Source: Apostichopus japonicus
Taxonomy: Eukaryota > Echinodermata > Holothuroidea > Aspidochirotida > Stichopodidae
Length of the DNA stretch: 64,000 nucleotides
NCBI RefSeq assembly: GCF_037975245.1
Contig: NC_092574.1
Location: forward strand, 16,343,213-16,407,212
Direction: 5' to 3'
Shown here piece after piece: positions 1-13,348 of the stretch. The translations under genes were made by a program, and so were the position numbers. Below the pieces are notes generated by a model, which was not told the DNA's origin, ran no database searches, and was given only the letters and a program-made list of their open reading frames with translations. The first letter of the stretch is position 1, and every line of letters begins with the position of its first letter.

Positions 1-1146
1 TCTTTATGAAAGTCATTGATTTTTTAAGTCACATGAATAGTTAGATAGCAAAACTCACAATCAATATTTCAAGACAACACGATGCGAAAAAGGCATGTAG
101 ATAGATTAAATTTTAACTATACTTTCGTATATATATATTTGTCATAAAGTGCCAGTCCAAATAGACATGGGACCTTGTAAACTTAAAAAAACAATCTATT
201 TTATGGCCGGGGGGCTTTGAAATTGGATCATTTCTCTGTCGAAACTGGATATACCCATTTCTATGGTGTGACCCCACCGCCATCTAACCCTCTCCCGATA
301 TTATAAGGAAAAGTGAACTTGATATAGTAATAGTAAACATTGGCCCACCAGGAGAGATAGATACCTCAAACTTGTGCAGCTCCAGTTTCAAAGCTTAAGT
401 AATCTTATACTCCTCATACATAACTGGGACTGACCTCTATACATAGAGTTGTGCCATTTTATTTCATTTTTAGTAAAATATATCTAACATCTATGTCCAT
501 AATTACTGAAAGCTTTAAACACATTTGCTCAGGCTTTGAGCTAACAATGTTTTTTTGTTTTTGTTGTTTTTAAAGTAAATGGTAATTTATCTTCACGTAT
601 CAAAAGAAGGAAACATTAAGCTTGCACATCATCTAACTTGTTATTAAGTATAAATTTCTGCATGTTCTTCATAATTAAGACCATTAATTGCTTTATGATA
701 CAGAGAAATATACAGTTGCCTAAATGCTTCATCCAGCTGAAAAGGAACAAACTTCCAATTTGTTCTAAAAAAAATTCTATAGACGATACATACGGTATTT
801 ACACTTTATTCCAATATTTTAACATGTGTTTATAGCAACCAAACAAACAGCAATGAGTATTTCATACATTCAAACCTGACATGGCAAACCTTTAATCCTG
901 ACATAAAAACAACCAGAAACTTTTTATAACACTCAAATATCTTTTTGAATATTTGTAATTGTATCCAAGATGCTTTAACGTTTAGCTCAAGCCTTTGCAA
1001 TCTTTTAAAACTCTTTAAATACTGCTTTAGGTTGAAAGAGGTGACAACACTTTCCCAAACATTGCAAGAATTTACAGAATCTTTAACAGCTTTGGGATTT
1101 TAGAATAAGATTTAAATTGCCTCTCACCACAATTCAGTCACTAAAA

Positions 1147-1342
<196 letters not shown>

Positions 1343-1506
1343 TAGAAAAAGCAGAGAAATACGAGATGATTCGTAATTGACAAATAAAAGCTTAGCCGGG
1401 TGTGTGAGTCAAAATCCTGTGACAATTTTATGTACATAATGCACATTGGATTTTCCTTTCATTGGAGAGTACCATCTTTTGCTATTTAATTAACTGAAAG
1501 GTAGTT

Positions 1507-1531
1507 TATATATATGTATATACATGTATGT

Positions 1532-1568
<37 letters not shown>

Positions 1569-1600
1569 GCTACATATATATATATATATATTTATATATA
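1507..1600. repeat. Interrupted (TA)n tract
   Basis: TATATATG, TATAAATA and TAGCTACATA interruptions break up a second TA-rich stretch about 170 bp from the main one. It is probably an older, decayed microsatellite. Confidence 0.85.
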
Positions 1601-2894
1601 GATAGATCAATGTGAACAAATAATAATGGTAATAATAATATCGCAAATGACTATATAGTTTACACTTTGACACTTCATAAAAGACAAGTTAGCTACCATT
1701 GATATCATCATTTTTATGCTGCATAATAACGTTTCCATAACAGTTACATTTATTTATTTATTTATTAATTTAAGCATTTTGAAAGAGATTGGCAAAAATC
1801 CAGGCTTAAGTGGCAAGATAATCATTGCTGTATAAAAAAAAAAATGATATCACTCAAAAACTGTTAAAAAGTCTGAATTACTTGGAAGACCTTTGCCTTA
1901 TATTCTAAAATTGTCCTTATTACCATTATTTGTAACAAGGTGCATTTGACAAATCTAACCCAATGTGATGGCAATACTGCTACCTCTACTACTACTACTG
2001 CTAATAACAATAATAAACTTGATGGCTTGGAAGTCCTATATCATAGACAAAAGGGAATTTTTAGATTTACACAAACTTTTCCTTTAAATGCATTGAACAC
2101 ATTACAGAAGGGTATTCGAAATTTTGTATCAAGTTAACTGCATGACTGACTGGTTCTTCTCTTGAACAGAGAAAAAAAGGGGAAAAATGTACATTCGCCG
2201 ATGAAACTACAGAACACGATTAATCTCAGATTATAGTGTCTTAATTTGATGATTGGTGTTCTTTCAAATCACTTGCATGTAATTATTATACCAATAGGGG
2301 AGATCTTTTACAGTCAGTCAAGTGTTTCAATTTTAACACAGAGACAAAGATCTTTAGCAACAACGAAATATTATTCTTGGATCCAACAACCGAGATGAAT
2401 CATCCTGTTCTATATTCAATGACAAATTGTATTTTTTTCCTTTTTCTTTCCATGATTGGTAAGTATCTTTCTGAATTTTTAAGATTCATTTTTGACTTGA
2501 TGGAAACATTGTCAAAGAGTTACAAAATATACAGAATCCTATGAAAGCCATCAAAGTATTAAGTACACAATTTCAAACCAAACTTCAACATCCAGAATTT
2601 GACCCAGTATAATGCCCAAATAGAGAAAGAAAAACATAGTTGGCTATGAAACTAACACTTTAGATGCTATACACTTGCGACAACTTGTTACCAGCCAAAC
2701 TCCAAATTTGATTTTGACTACAAAGTACATTCGAGTGTTTGAAAATAGTAGTTGAAATGATTACATTGAAGACTGAACAAACTTCAGCAAGGCACCTGAG
2801 GAAGAAATCTCAAGTAAAATACATGTTCCATCATCTGTGAAGGCAGCTTCTGTATGAAATGATTGACAACAGTTTTAAAAAATGTTTAAATCTA

Positions 2895-2900
2895 TTTATT
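2895..2900 (-). promoter_or_regulatory. Candidate polyadenylation signal (AATAAA)
   Basis: TTTATT on the plus strand gives AATAAA on the coding strand, 477 bases past the stop codon of the FCHSD2-like gene. It is the nearest such hexamer I noticed. Several others lie in the ATTT run at 1748-1765. Motif only, no transcript evidence. Confidence 0.3.
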
Positions 2901-3376
2901 TGTATTTTGAGACTATTTCTTGCTCTGATGCCATTTGTTGTAATACTTGACTGCATGATTGTCTCCGAAGAAAAAAATTATCACTTTGGACAAACCCATG
3001 TATGAAGTTCCTGATAGAGGATTAAATCTTAATTTGAATGTATGTACATATTAGATCCTCCTGCAAGCAGGAACTCGCGAAGCCATCATTGGCTTATCAA
3101 AGCAACAAGCTTACCGAAGTCAGTCTCTTCGATTCATATTTAACGTCCATGATTATGAATTGTCAATTGTCAGCAACTCTGTAACTGGACGACATGCATT
3201 AATCTTGGATTTGTGGAAAAGCACACTCACAGATCAAAGGCCAAGCGCTGCTAGATTTCTTCGCCTTATGGCATCAAGATTTGATACAATTCTTATGTCT
3301 GAGGCAGTATAGGGTGCACTAATTATGTCTCTAGCTGTAACATGTCCGTGGCTTTTAAGGCCTGGGATTAAGTCGT

Positions 3377-3472
3377 TTACACCAGAGCTTCCTCAGTTAT
3401 CTCCTCCTCACCATACTGACCCCAGCTTTCTCTAGCACTCTTGGCAGATGGTGGAGGCGGTGCACTTCGAAC
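3377..3472 (-). CDS. FCHSD2: FCHSD2-like exon 19 (terminal coding exon)
   Basis: Encodes the last 31 residues, VRSAPPPPSAKS through EEEITEEALV, then TAA at 3377-3379. An acceptor CAG precedes GTTCGAAG. The APPPP run followed by an acidic segment and final LV mirrors the C-terminus of vertebrate FCHSD2. Phase 0 entry matches exon 18. Confidence 0.9.
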   Translation of the reverse strand, partial: VRSAPPPPSAKSARESWGQYGEEEITEEALV

Positions 3473-4020
3473 CTGGGATGAAGATGGGAAAGATGAAAAG
3501 ACACTCAGTGTAAATTGGGGGCTAAAGCAACACATTTGGTGAATATGCAGAGAACGATTTGTATGTTAGTGCATAGGAAAATGTTCTACAAAATAGGAAA
3601 ATTGCTGCCCAAAAGCAAAGTTTGTACACACTGAACTCAACCACTTTATTTTCAGCATTTTATGAGAACCATTTATGAAGCTAATTCAGAAAGGTCCAAA
3701 TCGATCATCAAAATGTGAATACTACATTATTCACTGATGTGTCTTAGGGTGTTTCTGTTTATCAATTTTTTTACTATGTTGTTGCTGCTTGTGAGGTCAT
3801 GTTAAATTGAGTAACATTTACTTGACGGGACAGGGGGGGGGGAGGGGAGGGAGGGAGACAAATATATTCAAATACATTGCAAGGTATTACTAACTATTTT
3901 ATCTGGCATTCCTGGGTATATAAATATGTAGTTATTCGTTTTCATGATCTTATGTGATGTACAGTGGAAACCGGTATGACATACGTTCAACTTTTACAAT
4001 GGAATGTATGACCATCTTAC
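3473..4020 (-). other. Intron 18
   Basis: 548 bp. It contains a G-run/GGGA purine tract at 3831-3858. Nothing else is recognised. Confidence 0.75.
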
Positions 4021-4115
4021 CGGCTTTATAGAGGGAGACATAGGACTCTGAGGAGCAGACCTTATCTGCTGTGTGTTGTAGCTGTCTGGGTATTCATACT
4101 CTGTAGCTAGAGTGC
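4021..4115 (-). CDS. FCHSD2: FCHSD2-like exon 18 (Pro/Ser-rich tail)
   Basis: 95 nt, entered in phase 1 and left in phase 0 through a CCG|GTAAGA donor. It encodes TLATEYEYPDSYNTQQ, then an APQSPMSPS segment with two SP sites, about residues 728-759. Low-complexity disordered tail, supported mainly by phase and splice fit rather than conservation. Confidence 0.8.
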
Positions 4116-4254
4116 CTGAGAAAAGGGATGTAAATTTCAATTTAGTTACAAGTCATATCATTCTAATGAATGATCTAAGCAAGGACTAGTACATGACAAA
4201 ACCATAAAATACAAAAAAAAAACAATACAAACACATAGAAAACACATAGATACA

Positions 4255-4660
4255 TAAGGTTACCATATATTCTGGTTAATCAGGACTGGCCCATTTTTTT
4301 TTTTACTGGCCCATATTTTTTTTTTGGTAACAAATATATTTGTCCTGCCAAAAAGCTAAATTTTCCAAATTTTGAAAAACGTTTTTGTGACGTCCAAAGA
4401 ATTTCACTGCTTTCGTGATACGCAATCTAAAGAAGAACGCTTGTAGTACGCATCACTATGTGACCGTTTTGGAAGCACAATATTCACCTTTTTCCTACAA
4501 ATATTGTTGTAAAACCAAAGAGACTCGACACAGTACTACAGGTTGGTATATAAAGTTGTTACTCTGCCACCATTTGATATGCAGCCCTCTTTGAAAACCC
4601 AAACTTTTCTTCCAGGAATCGGTGTCCCACTTTTCCACTAACTATATTTAAGGTAACCCT
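4255..4660. mobile_element. Possible hAT-like non-autonomous element
   Basis: The left end AGGTTACCATATAT and the right end, which read in reverse begins AGGGTTACCTTAAATAT, form imperfect terminal inverted repeats. An internal GGACTGGCCCA stretch with T-runs follows the left end, a type I associate with hAT MITEs (CAGGGTTACC ends). The flanks do not give a clean 8-bp duplication, so the ends are approximate. Confidence 0.35.
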
Positions 4661-6063
4661 ATAAATCATAGAGCAACTTTATTATTAAAGATTTTTTATG
4701 GGCCAGTTGTGTGATTGGCAGGCCTTGCATTGCCAATCGAAACTAAGTATGATAACATCACAAGGGATGCTGAAGCTTTCAGAATATTGCAAATAGTTAA
4801 AAACAATTGACAATTTGTAGTAAGTGAAGATTTTAGCCGACAATCTACCTGGCCGTTCAGTTTAATATGGCTGTAAATTAAAACCTTCACTTTGTATCAC
4901 TATGACCTATTTTATGAGTCTTAGGTTGATCATAACCCAAATGCTATGAAGGAGTTTACATTTCTAAAATTTCTACCATTTTTTGAACTGCAGAGGTCTG
5001 AAAGGAAAAACTTGGCAACTTTTTTCCATCTAAGCACCGTCCACTTTACCACAATTTCTGAAAAGGCAACACACATCGCTTCAAATGGTCAATCTTTGAG
5101 GTTTCTCCATCCGTAGCACCTGGACAGGAGTAGCCTGAGACAACTCTGCCCAATGAAATGGTCAAAAGTATCAAACTGTCCATTTGTTTCTTTGCATCTT
5201 ATTCAAGTACAAATGACACACGCGATCATATTACCCGATAAATTCAATCAGAAGAATGAGAAATGATAGTACACAAAAAGAAAAGAACAAACAGCAGGGC
5301 AAAATGTCAGGTTTCCAAAAGCAGAGCTTCATATCATGAGCCATTGAACAAATCTGAAAGTTGGAATGAGTTTAACGCCATGTTTTTTCATTTATTAATT
5401 TAAATTCCTTTTACAAAAGAGGTTTCATTCGTGTTAGAAAAGATTTTGCAATGTCATGATTCAAACTTTCCACAATGCAAACATATGGTATCCATTTATA
5501 ATCATGTTATATATTCTCTAAGCTAGTTAATACTGTTTTATTTGAATCTGAAACTGAATAAACAACTTGAATCTCTCAAAAAAAAATTCTACAAATTGTT
5601 CTGTAGATATCAACAATACTTGTGAGCTATTATAGTAAACAGTCCTCATTTTCAGCTGAGGAAAATTTGCTTCAAGTGCATCAACCTCCATTTTCTGTTC
5701 CTTTCTTTATTACCAAAACTTAGAAGATTTATCAGAACATTCCATTGGTATGTTCACTATGGTTAAATGAAAACTGAACATGACGCATGCAATTTGTTAA
5801 TTTAAATACATGCATCTGACACGGATGAAAAACAAAATAAAATAAACAAAAAATGAGTACCGAAATTAGCAAATGAAGCTGGTCTTGCAATTTTTCCATG
5901 AAGCCCTTCCATGCCTGCAAAACAAAGTAACAGAACAAAATAGAACACTACATTCTAAAGGGTTTGTGACCATGGCACAGACTGGAGCATAACTTGCTAC
6001 CTGCTTAGTGATTTAACAGGGAGCACTGGGGCCTTTGGGTTTGGCACTACCTTCATTGGCTCC

Positions 6064-6393
6064 CAGTGATGTGCACAGGATTTCAAATGGGAGGAGAGCG
6101 AGGGAGAGGGACGGAGGGGAGACTCTAAATTTCCTCTGAATAATTTATGTAGGGGCTAACACTCTTATGGAAGGCCCAGAGATGAATGAAGCATTTTATA
6201 GAGATGACGATATGGCCCTGAGGTCATTTATTGAAGTGATTCCCATGTGGGTTGAAAAAAAGGAGTTTACACACGGGGGAGGTCAAATTCTCACCCTGCT
6301 GAATTTAAACTGTCCCTTGACTGAACCATTTTCCCTCAACTGACGATGGCAGGCGGGTGACCATGTCCCCCTCCCCCATTGTGCACGCCACTG
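6064..6393. mobile_element. hAT-like MITE, TIR CAGTGRYGTGCACA
   Basis: CAGTGATGTGCACA at the left end faces its reverse complement TGTGCACGCCACTG at the right (12 of 14 bases). Purine-rich sequence follows inside each end. The flanking octamers TTGGCTCC and TCGTCTAA match at only 4 of 8 positions, so the target duplication is decayed or the ends are slightly misplaced. Confidence 0.5.
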
Positions 6394-6846
6394 TCGTCTA
6401 AGACCCTGCAGCGAACCTGTTCCGAACCATTAAGTTGATAGACCAATCTGCCCCTGATGGCCACAATATTACAATGGCTACAACCTTGCAGTGAGACTGT
6501 TAAAAGAGTTCTTCACTGCATACGCCAATGTTCATGCAGCTCATTATTCATACACTGTTTGTCATGCAAATTTATGAAAGGTGAATGTTTATGCATTTAA
6601 CTTGTGTTGCAGGTTATCAATGGAAATACAAAATATTTGTTATTTATAGCCATTAGCAAAATCTATAATCATGCAGTTAATAATAACTACAAGCAAATAA
6701 AAAATATTAGATGGAAGGAAGTGAAACCTTTTTCAAAGTGGGCTGTTTGTGTTTATTGTTGTAGGAGAGGGGGGGGGGCAGGCAGAGGAGTGGTGATGTA
6801 CATCTGCTAACTGAATGTTCTACAATTATTTCCCACTCTGTGACAA

Positions 6847-6958
6847 GGAGAGGGAGAGGAAGGGGGGACAATGGTCTTGTCAATGGAAGGAGAGGGAGAG
6901 GAAGGGAGACAATGGTCTTGTCAATGGCAGGGAAGGGAGAGGGAAGGGGGGGGAACAA
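6847..6958. repeat. Purine-rich minisatellite, about 45-bp unit
   Basis: Two and a half units of GGAGAGGGAGAGGAAGGG followed by ACAATGGTCTTGTCAATGG. The middle part is an inverted repeat (ACAATGG/TTGTCAATGG-like). The coding-like frames here are artefacts of the repeat. Confidence 0.85.
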
Positions 6959-7508
6959 GGGAGGCTATGCCACTGTCTCCTTTGGATATCATCTGACTGT
7001 GACATATGTTAATTTGCTCCTCACATGACCCAAATTATAGTTTTTATGATATTCCCAAGCATTTAATGTTAATGCTCAAGTGCTGATGTATATTATTTAC
7101 TTTGCAGAAATACTAGCTGTAAATGTAATAAACAAATTAGCCTTGTAAAATGATACAAGCAAGCTACTATGCAACTAGGGTTAAATATGTACCCAGGTAA
7201 TAATGTGGCCAAAAAAACTAAAACGCCAGATTGCTAGCTTTGAACTCGATAAGGAAGTATGGATGACAGCCACCATTATCACAGCACACTCTCTCTCTCT
7301 CACCACCTACAAACTCTGACTAGTTGATACTTTGTAACATTTGACCTAGAGCTGCAGATAAGTCACAACAAGGAGGGGAGTGTATGTCCGACCAAATGGA
7401 CAGGCCAAATTTTTAAAGATGGACAACCAGGCCTTACATTTTATTTCCCTCCAAACAGCATTTTTGGTTGTCCGAAAAGGACGTAGTGAAAATAATAATG
7501 GATCGTTA

Positions 7509-8564
7509 TGACGTAAACTGCAGGAGAGATGTGTACGTAAATTTGGCAAATAGGACACCAGCTTTGGGGGTCATTCCAATTTAACATATTACCTATTAGA
7601 CGGTATTTAGATAACGATGCAACCAGAATTTGGTGTAACCAGCGAAAGGTCTATCAGATGACCTCAAAACCTGATTTTACCTCCGAACAGAAATTTCGCA
7701 GTCTCGGTCGAACTTTCAAAAGGACGACCTTTGTGTCAATGCTGTTTACAGTTGCCATCATTGTTTTTGATGCTTTGATGTTTAAGACTGATTAATTAAA
7801 CTAATAATAGTGTGAGAATCAGTAGTACTGGCGATGATTTTAGGAAGAAGGATATAAATCCAAATAATGCTGGAATACATAAAATAAGCTTAAAATTCTC
7901 TTCTAGTGCAAAGTATAAATGGTCATGGTATGGAAGTTGGAGAAAGTGCTAAGATAGGCCAACCAACCAATCAGCTACCATGTGATATGTATACTAGTAG
8001 AGAACTTCTATCCGTGCTCTGGCAACCTAGGAAAGTGTCAAATAGAGGAGCAAATATTGGTGGTGCCTATCCTGAAGGCATCTGGGAATTTGTGGAATAT
8101 CTTATTGAATGATAAGGACCAAGACATACACTGTAGGAGAGATGTGTAAGTTTGGTGAGTAGAATACCAGTTTGGGGACGATACCAATTTATCAGTTTAC
8201 CTATTCGGGGGTATTTAGGTACGATGCAACCGGGCCTGCTGAATTTGATGTAAATGAAAAAAATAAACGGTTATGTAAGAAAATGGAAAAGCGCTATTAT
8301 AGTTCAAACAACCAATCAGCTATGATATCATATGTTATGATATAATATCATATGTCATATCATATCATATATGATATATTATCATATATCTATCATATGA
8401 TATGATATGAATCATACGATATGTAGGACATACTAGTAGAGAAATTCTATCTGTGCAATGGCAACCTAGAAAAGTGATGAATTTTAGTGTCAATGGAGGA
8501 GCAATATTTGTGGTGGTTATCCTGAAGGTATCTGGCAATTGTGGAATATCTTAATAAATGAAGG
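7509..8564. repeat. Diverged tandem duplication, about 600-bp and 445-bp units
   Basis: Unit 1 (about 7509-8116) and unit 2 (about 8120-8564) share co-linear blocks: GCAGGAGAGATGTG against GTAGGAGAGATGTG, ATTTAG-TACGATGCAACC, CCAATCAGCTA, ATACTAGTAGAGAA, TGGCAACCTAG, and TCCTGAAGG-ATCTGG-AATT-TGGAATATCTTA. Unit 2 has an AT-rich palindromic expansion at 8322-8420 where unit 1 has only CCATGTGATATGT. Confidence 0.85.
8322..8420. repeat. ATATGATATC-type palindromic tract
   Basis: Overlapping copies of ATATGATAT and its reverse complement form a long imperfect hairpin. It sits precisely inside unit 2 of the tandem duplication, between CAGCTATGATATC and ACATACTAGTAGAG, so it is a secondary expansion. 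Confidence 0.85.
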
Positions 8565-10386
8565 ATTTCTAATGATATTCTACCTGAGTTACATACATGG
8601 TACAAATACATATATTATACAACAAATTTGACAGCTAAACTTTTTTTGCTTTTATAATTTTTTGTTACCTAGAATCACTGAGCTTGACTACCATTGTCTT
8701 ATATTTACAACTCTGTGTTAATCAGACAGCTCACCCAGTCATACATTGCAGACTGTTATCTGTGTGGGCTACAGTTGTTGTGATGAGGTCAACAGACCCC
8801 ATCACACTAATTAAATTGACTTAACCTTTCTCTGTATAATACGATTGCTCACTAAAAGTGCAAACATTTTCTGCAAAAGGCCCCTTGATTCTAATCTCAC
8901 ACGCTGTCGTACACCACAGTAGACTTCTACATATCATGGTCTATTGCTTTGAACTGTAATATCCTAATAAAACACTATAAAATACTGCATCTCTTTCATC
9001 TTTCATGTACTATAAAATAAAATCCAGATCATTTAACTGCAAATCCCATAAATCAACTCTGCTTTCTACATACAGTGCCTTTTTTTTATCTTTCTACTAC
9101 GTAAGTAAAACAGAGAAAAGGAAAAGAAAACCAAAATATCATTTCATATTCAATGATGGTGCAAGAATCAAGACAAGTGCAGCTTTACAGAAGACACTCT
9201 TTACCAGAATTCAAGCCGTATGGAAACCGTCGGTAACTGCGATGTTTCATTTTTTTGGAAAGAGTCAATGTGTGCTGAGCGTAGACCAGAGCTGGGACGT
9301 ACAAGCAAGAGACAAGTTCTTAGATTTATTTTTATGATTTAATTTATTCATTACTAAACAAAGAAATTGACCATAGTGAGTGACAATGGGGCCTACAGTC
9401 AAGAAGATCCAGAGATATTACACTTCTGCTCCTAATTAATTCCTTTACAGCCCCACCATTTCTCACCGCCTCTACTCTGATAGAAAATTGAAAAAAACAA
9501 AAACGAAACAAAAATAAAAAAATAATATACTGTGGTCCTACCGTCCTGGCAGTTATTTTTTTAACTTAAGCTGTAATATATTTGGGTACACAAAGAACCC
9601 TGACTGCCCTCTTCCCCACACCACTTCCTCCCACCCCTCACCTCTGTTACTCTCCATGTCTCGCTACTCAAATTCACACTTCAATAGGCCTCCATCCTCT
9701 GTCTGCCATGGGTATAAAGGGGTTAGACACACTCAGTCTTGTCATAATAAACAAATGGCTAGAGAAACAGCCACACTGGAGAAACTAAGAGGAACTTAGC
9801 TGGCAAAGGGGAAATATAGATGTTAAGCCTACAGCACCATGACTTGCACCAGGTGACACCATTAATGTTGAACTGAACTACCATTCCCTGGTACTTTCTA
9901 CTGTGAGTCCATACTCATACTACATAATACACCATACCAACACCATCGGAACTAGATCGCTGCATCACCTTCAACCCATTGGCTAACTTCTGACTGAATG
10001 TATGATTTGGTGAGAGAACATGCTTTTCAACGGTCAATTGAGTGAATGAAAAAGTTTATAGTAGAACTTGCAGGAACACCATAGATTTATCATTTTTTGG
10101 TCACATGATCAGCTTTTTTTCCTACCACAATTGATCAACAAAAAGTCGATAATTACTGAAACATTGTTCAGAGATGATTTAGTCTGATACTACGGATACG
10201 ATGACTTTGTGTTAGACGTGAATCCACCATACCTGCATATATTGGTTTTGTTTCCGGACATGGGTAATGGATAGGAACCCATTAACAATTTAATGAGGGC
10301 AACAAGAATATCCAGGAACCTTTTTTTTTGTAGTTGTTAGAAATGAAAGCATAACTAAATATTAGTAAGCGCAATATGGTAAGTAC

Positions 10387-10543
10387 CGCTGTATGAAGCT
10401 CGTCTAGTAACTACATCGCTCTCACCCTCCTCTGGTATCCCCGGGGTGAAGCATAGCTCCGGCAATGGAGGGGGGGCAAAATCAGGCGGTGCAAAGTCAG
10501 GCGGTCCAAAGTCTGGAGATGGACATTCTTCTTCCTCTATATC
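10387..10543 (-). CDS. FCHSD2: FCHSD2-like exon 17 (acidic plus PPDFAPP repeats)
   Basis: 157 nt, entered in phase 0 and left in phase 1. It encodes DIEEEECPSPDFGPPDFAPP and a further PPDFAPPPLPEL, about residues 676-728. The three tandem P-D-F-(G/A)-P-P units and the PPPLPEL core look like SH3 or profilin ligands. The donor GCG|GTACTT is weaker than the others in this gene. The acceptor CGCAG is clear. Confidence 0.82.
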
Positions 10544-10744
10544 CTGCGGAAACAAAACCATCGATAGAAGATTGGCTACTGTATTTTTTGAAATTATTAA
10601 ATTTATTTGTGAATCAAATATTTGGCCGAAAGGGGATTAAAGACCCCATACGTTTCCATCAAAGAAATGGTTGTTAGCCTCAGTTTTATTGTAATCAAAG
10701 TATGTACTGAGTTCCCTATCTGGCAACCATGGAGATGAAAAGGG

Positions 10745-10815
10745 TTCACCCCAATGGCTCAGTTGATAGAATGGTTATAACCATATGATCACTGGGTAGT
10801 AGGAAGTGTATACTA
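10745..10815 (+). repeat. Possible tRNA-derived SINE head (degenerate)
   Basis: TGGCTCAGTTGATAGAATGG at 10754-10773 closely fits a tRNA A box/D arm. The expected B box about 35 bases on is badly decayed. It lies in an intron with no matching acceptor stem, so it is not a functional tRNA. Confidence 0.35.
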
Positions 10816-13348
10816 TTCTCTGGCAAAAACTTTCTTTGATCTGACCAAAATTGCTTTTGTCATCCTGAGAGTGAGCATCATAAATGACATGTGTAATGAT
10901 TTGTAAAGCAAAATGATAACTTGATGATGTAGAAGCTAATGGAAAAAAATTTCAACTCATCAGAAATATCTACAACTTAAAGAATCAGCAGTATTTCATG
11001 AAAATAAGCTGTAAAGTCAAATGATGTCCAGCCATCCTGGAACTTCAGATAGCAATTTACATCGTCTCTAAGACCATTTGTCCGTCACAAAAGACATTTA
11101 ATTGTCTAAATTTAACACTCTATACCTGAGGAAACTTTGAAAGTTCACAACCTCCAGAAAAGCATATTTAGAAACTTTCACCGACTACAGGCTACTAAAA
11201 CCTTAGGTCCCCTTCTGATGTGTCAATTACTAGTATAAGTTGGACGTGTCTAGGTCTTATGCATATCTACTACCCAAATCCACAGTGGGTATTGTTAATT
11301 AGTTGAAATTACATCGAAACAGATTCTTAAAAAATTTTGAGACCCTTTTTATTTGCAAAACATACATTAGCACAAAGATAAGCTTTCATAAAACTTTTGT
11401 GCTGTTAAATTCACATACAATATTTAACAATAAAACTGGTAAATATAACTACCAGCTATTTGCAATTTTCCAACACTGAATATATATATATATATATGCT
11501 GAAGCATTTGCAAGGAACACTGTAACAACTGACAATAACTTGATTGAAGTCAAATTGGTGATCAAATGTAAAATTAGTTTGTGTAATTTTGTTGGGATAT
11601 TAAACACAAATAGCTGTTTAACTAAAGCAGCTTTACTGAGTTTGCTTTTACTTATTACTCAATATAATTTAATATGCGATATCCCATAAAATATATAGCT
11701 TACTTGAAATCAAGTTTCTGAAGTGATAAGTTGAAAATTTTGGAGCTTTTCTGAAATAGCTTTATGATTCATACCTGCTATGAAATTTGTCCTGCTGATG
11801 AAATGTTTAGGATCGAACCAAATTTGTTACATACTCCCTAGGTAACTTAATTTAATAAAATACTCTAACAGGGTGTTTTCTTGTGGCTTTTTTTTTGTTT
11901 TGGTTGTATACATTTTGCTCTTATTCTGAATAACACTTTTGAGTATAAACCAAATTGCTGAACCAACTCTAAAATGTTGCTTTGACCGTCAAACTAAAAG
12001 AAAAGAAAAGATTAAACAAAAAAATACCAAAGCAAATCATCCCAAAAGTTTTGAAATTCTTGATAGTTACATGATGTTATGTTTTGTGTTTGGTTTTTTT
12101 CTTGCTCAATATTTCTTTCAATTTACTACAGCTATTGAATGGAACCCACCAATGACAGGAATAAACCAAAGAGTTTTCATGCATGCAGAAAAGTATGAAA
12201 AAACACCAGTAACCAGTTACATTACCATGACTACCTTCATCGGTAAAGTCTAAAAGTCATCAGTATTTCCCCAAAATATGCTAGAAATCCAAATAATAGT
12301 CAGACATGCTCAACAATCACAAGCATTTTACTTCTACCCATTTTCAAAGTTTGTAAATTCCTGGGTAGAGAATGATTCTTTGTTAACACTAACTGCGCCA
12401 AAAGTCGAAACTGATTTCGTTGCAAATTACAACACCGTTTTTGCAACGAAGCATCCTTAATTATGCCAAAACAGACCCCTCTAGAAAGACGGCCTTCCAT
12501 AGAAAGGTTACATCTAAGTTCAGTAAATGTACCACCCCTTATAAATCCTGCATATGGGCAGGCACCCAAGATTTTTATCTCAAGGAGACATCTACTTGAA
12601 TTATTCAAATAGACACTACTAAATGTCTGGCGATAATTTCGAAAAAAAAGTTGGAACCAGCGGGAATAAAAATTTGGAAACTTTTAGGTTGCTAACATTT
12701 TCATAGACACTGATGCCACGGTCACGCCAGTTTATGATACATCCCTGTACGATTGAAAAACTTGGACGTTGAAGGCATTGCTTCGTTGTGCTCTTTAAAT
12801 GGATTGTTCGACCTGACTTGAGCAGGAATTAAGCATCTACAAACACCATTTCGCAATTCCAGGAAATTGAAACAAGAAGTGAAAGTCGGAAGTGTCAATA
12901 CAAACTACAAAGTAAACTCACGGTTCCTAGTTTTCTTTTCCTTTTTGGTTCTACATAAAAGGGAAGTCTTGAGAGCTTACAGAATAAAAAGATTTGACCT
13001 TGTGCTACTCAAAGAACCATAATATAACAAAGCTAGAAGTGATACCTTATGAATTGTTTCTCCCATTTACTGAATTACACAGTACAACTTTTAATTTTCT
13101 CTCTTTGAGATTTGATTCAAAATGTTAACAAGAATAAATTTAACTACTTCTGGTGACTTTTGATCAAACCACTGATGAAACCAGGTAGCTGAAGGATATC
13201 TAACTAAATTGAAGTACAATTTCAGAGACATCTTCACTGCTTTTTCTCCTACAAAAGAATAATTGTGCTATTAGCATCAGAAAGTTAACTGTACAACATC
13301 CTCACTGGATGTCCATTTTCAAAGATTTTTGCCATGCTGATTATACAG

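Larger units (their letters stand above)
4116..10386 (-). other. Intron 17
   Basis: 6.3 kb. Holds a possible hAT-like element (4255-4660), a hAT-like TIR element (6064-6393), a purine-rich minisatellite (6847-6958) and a large tandem duplication with an AT palindrome (7509-8564). No exon-like sequence was recognised between them. Confidence 0.75.
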
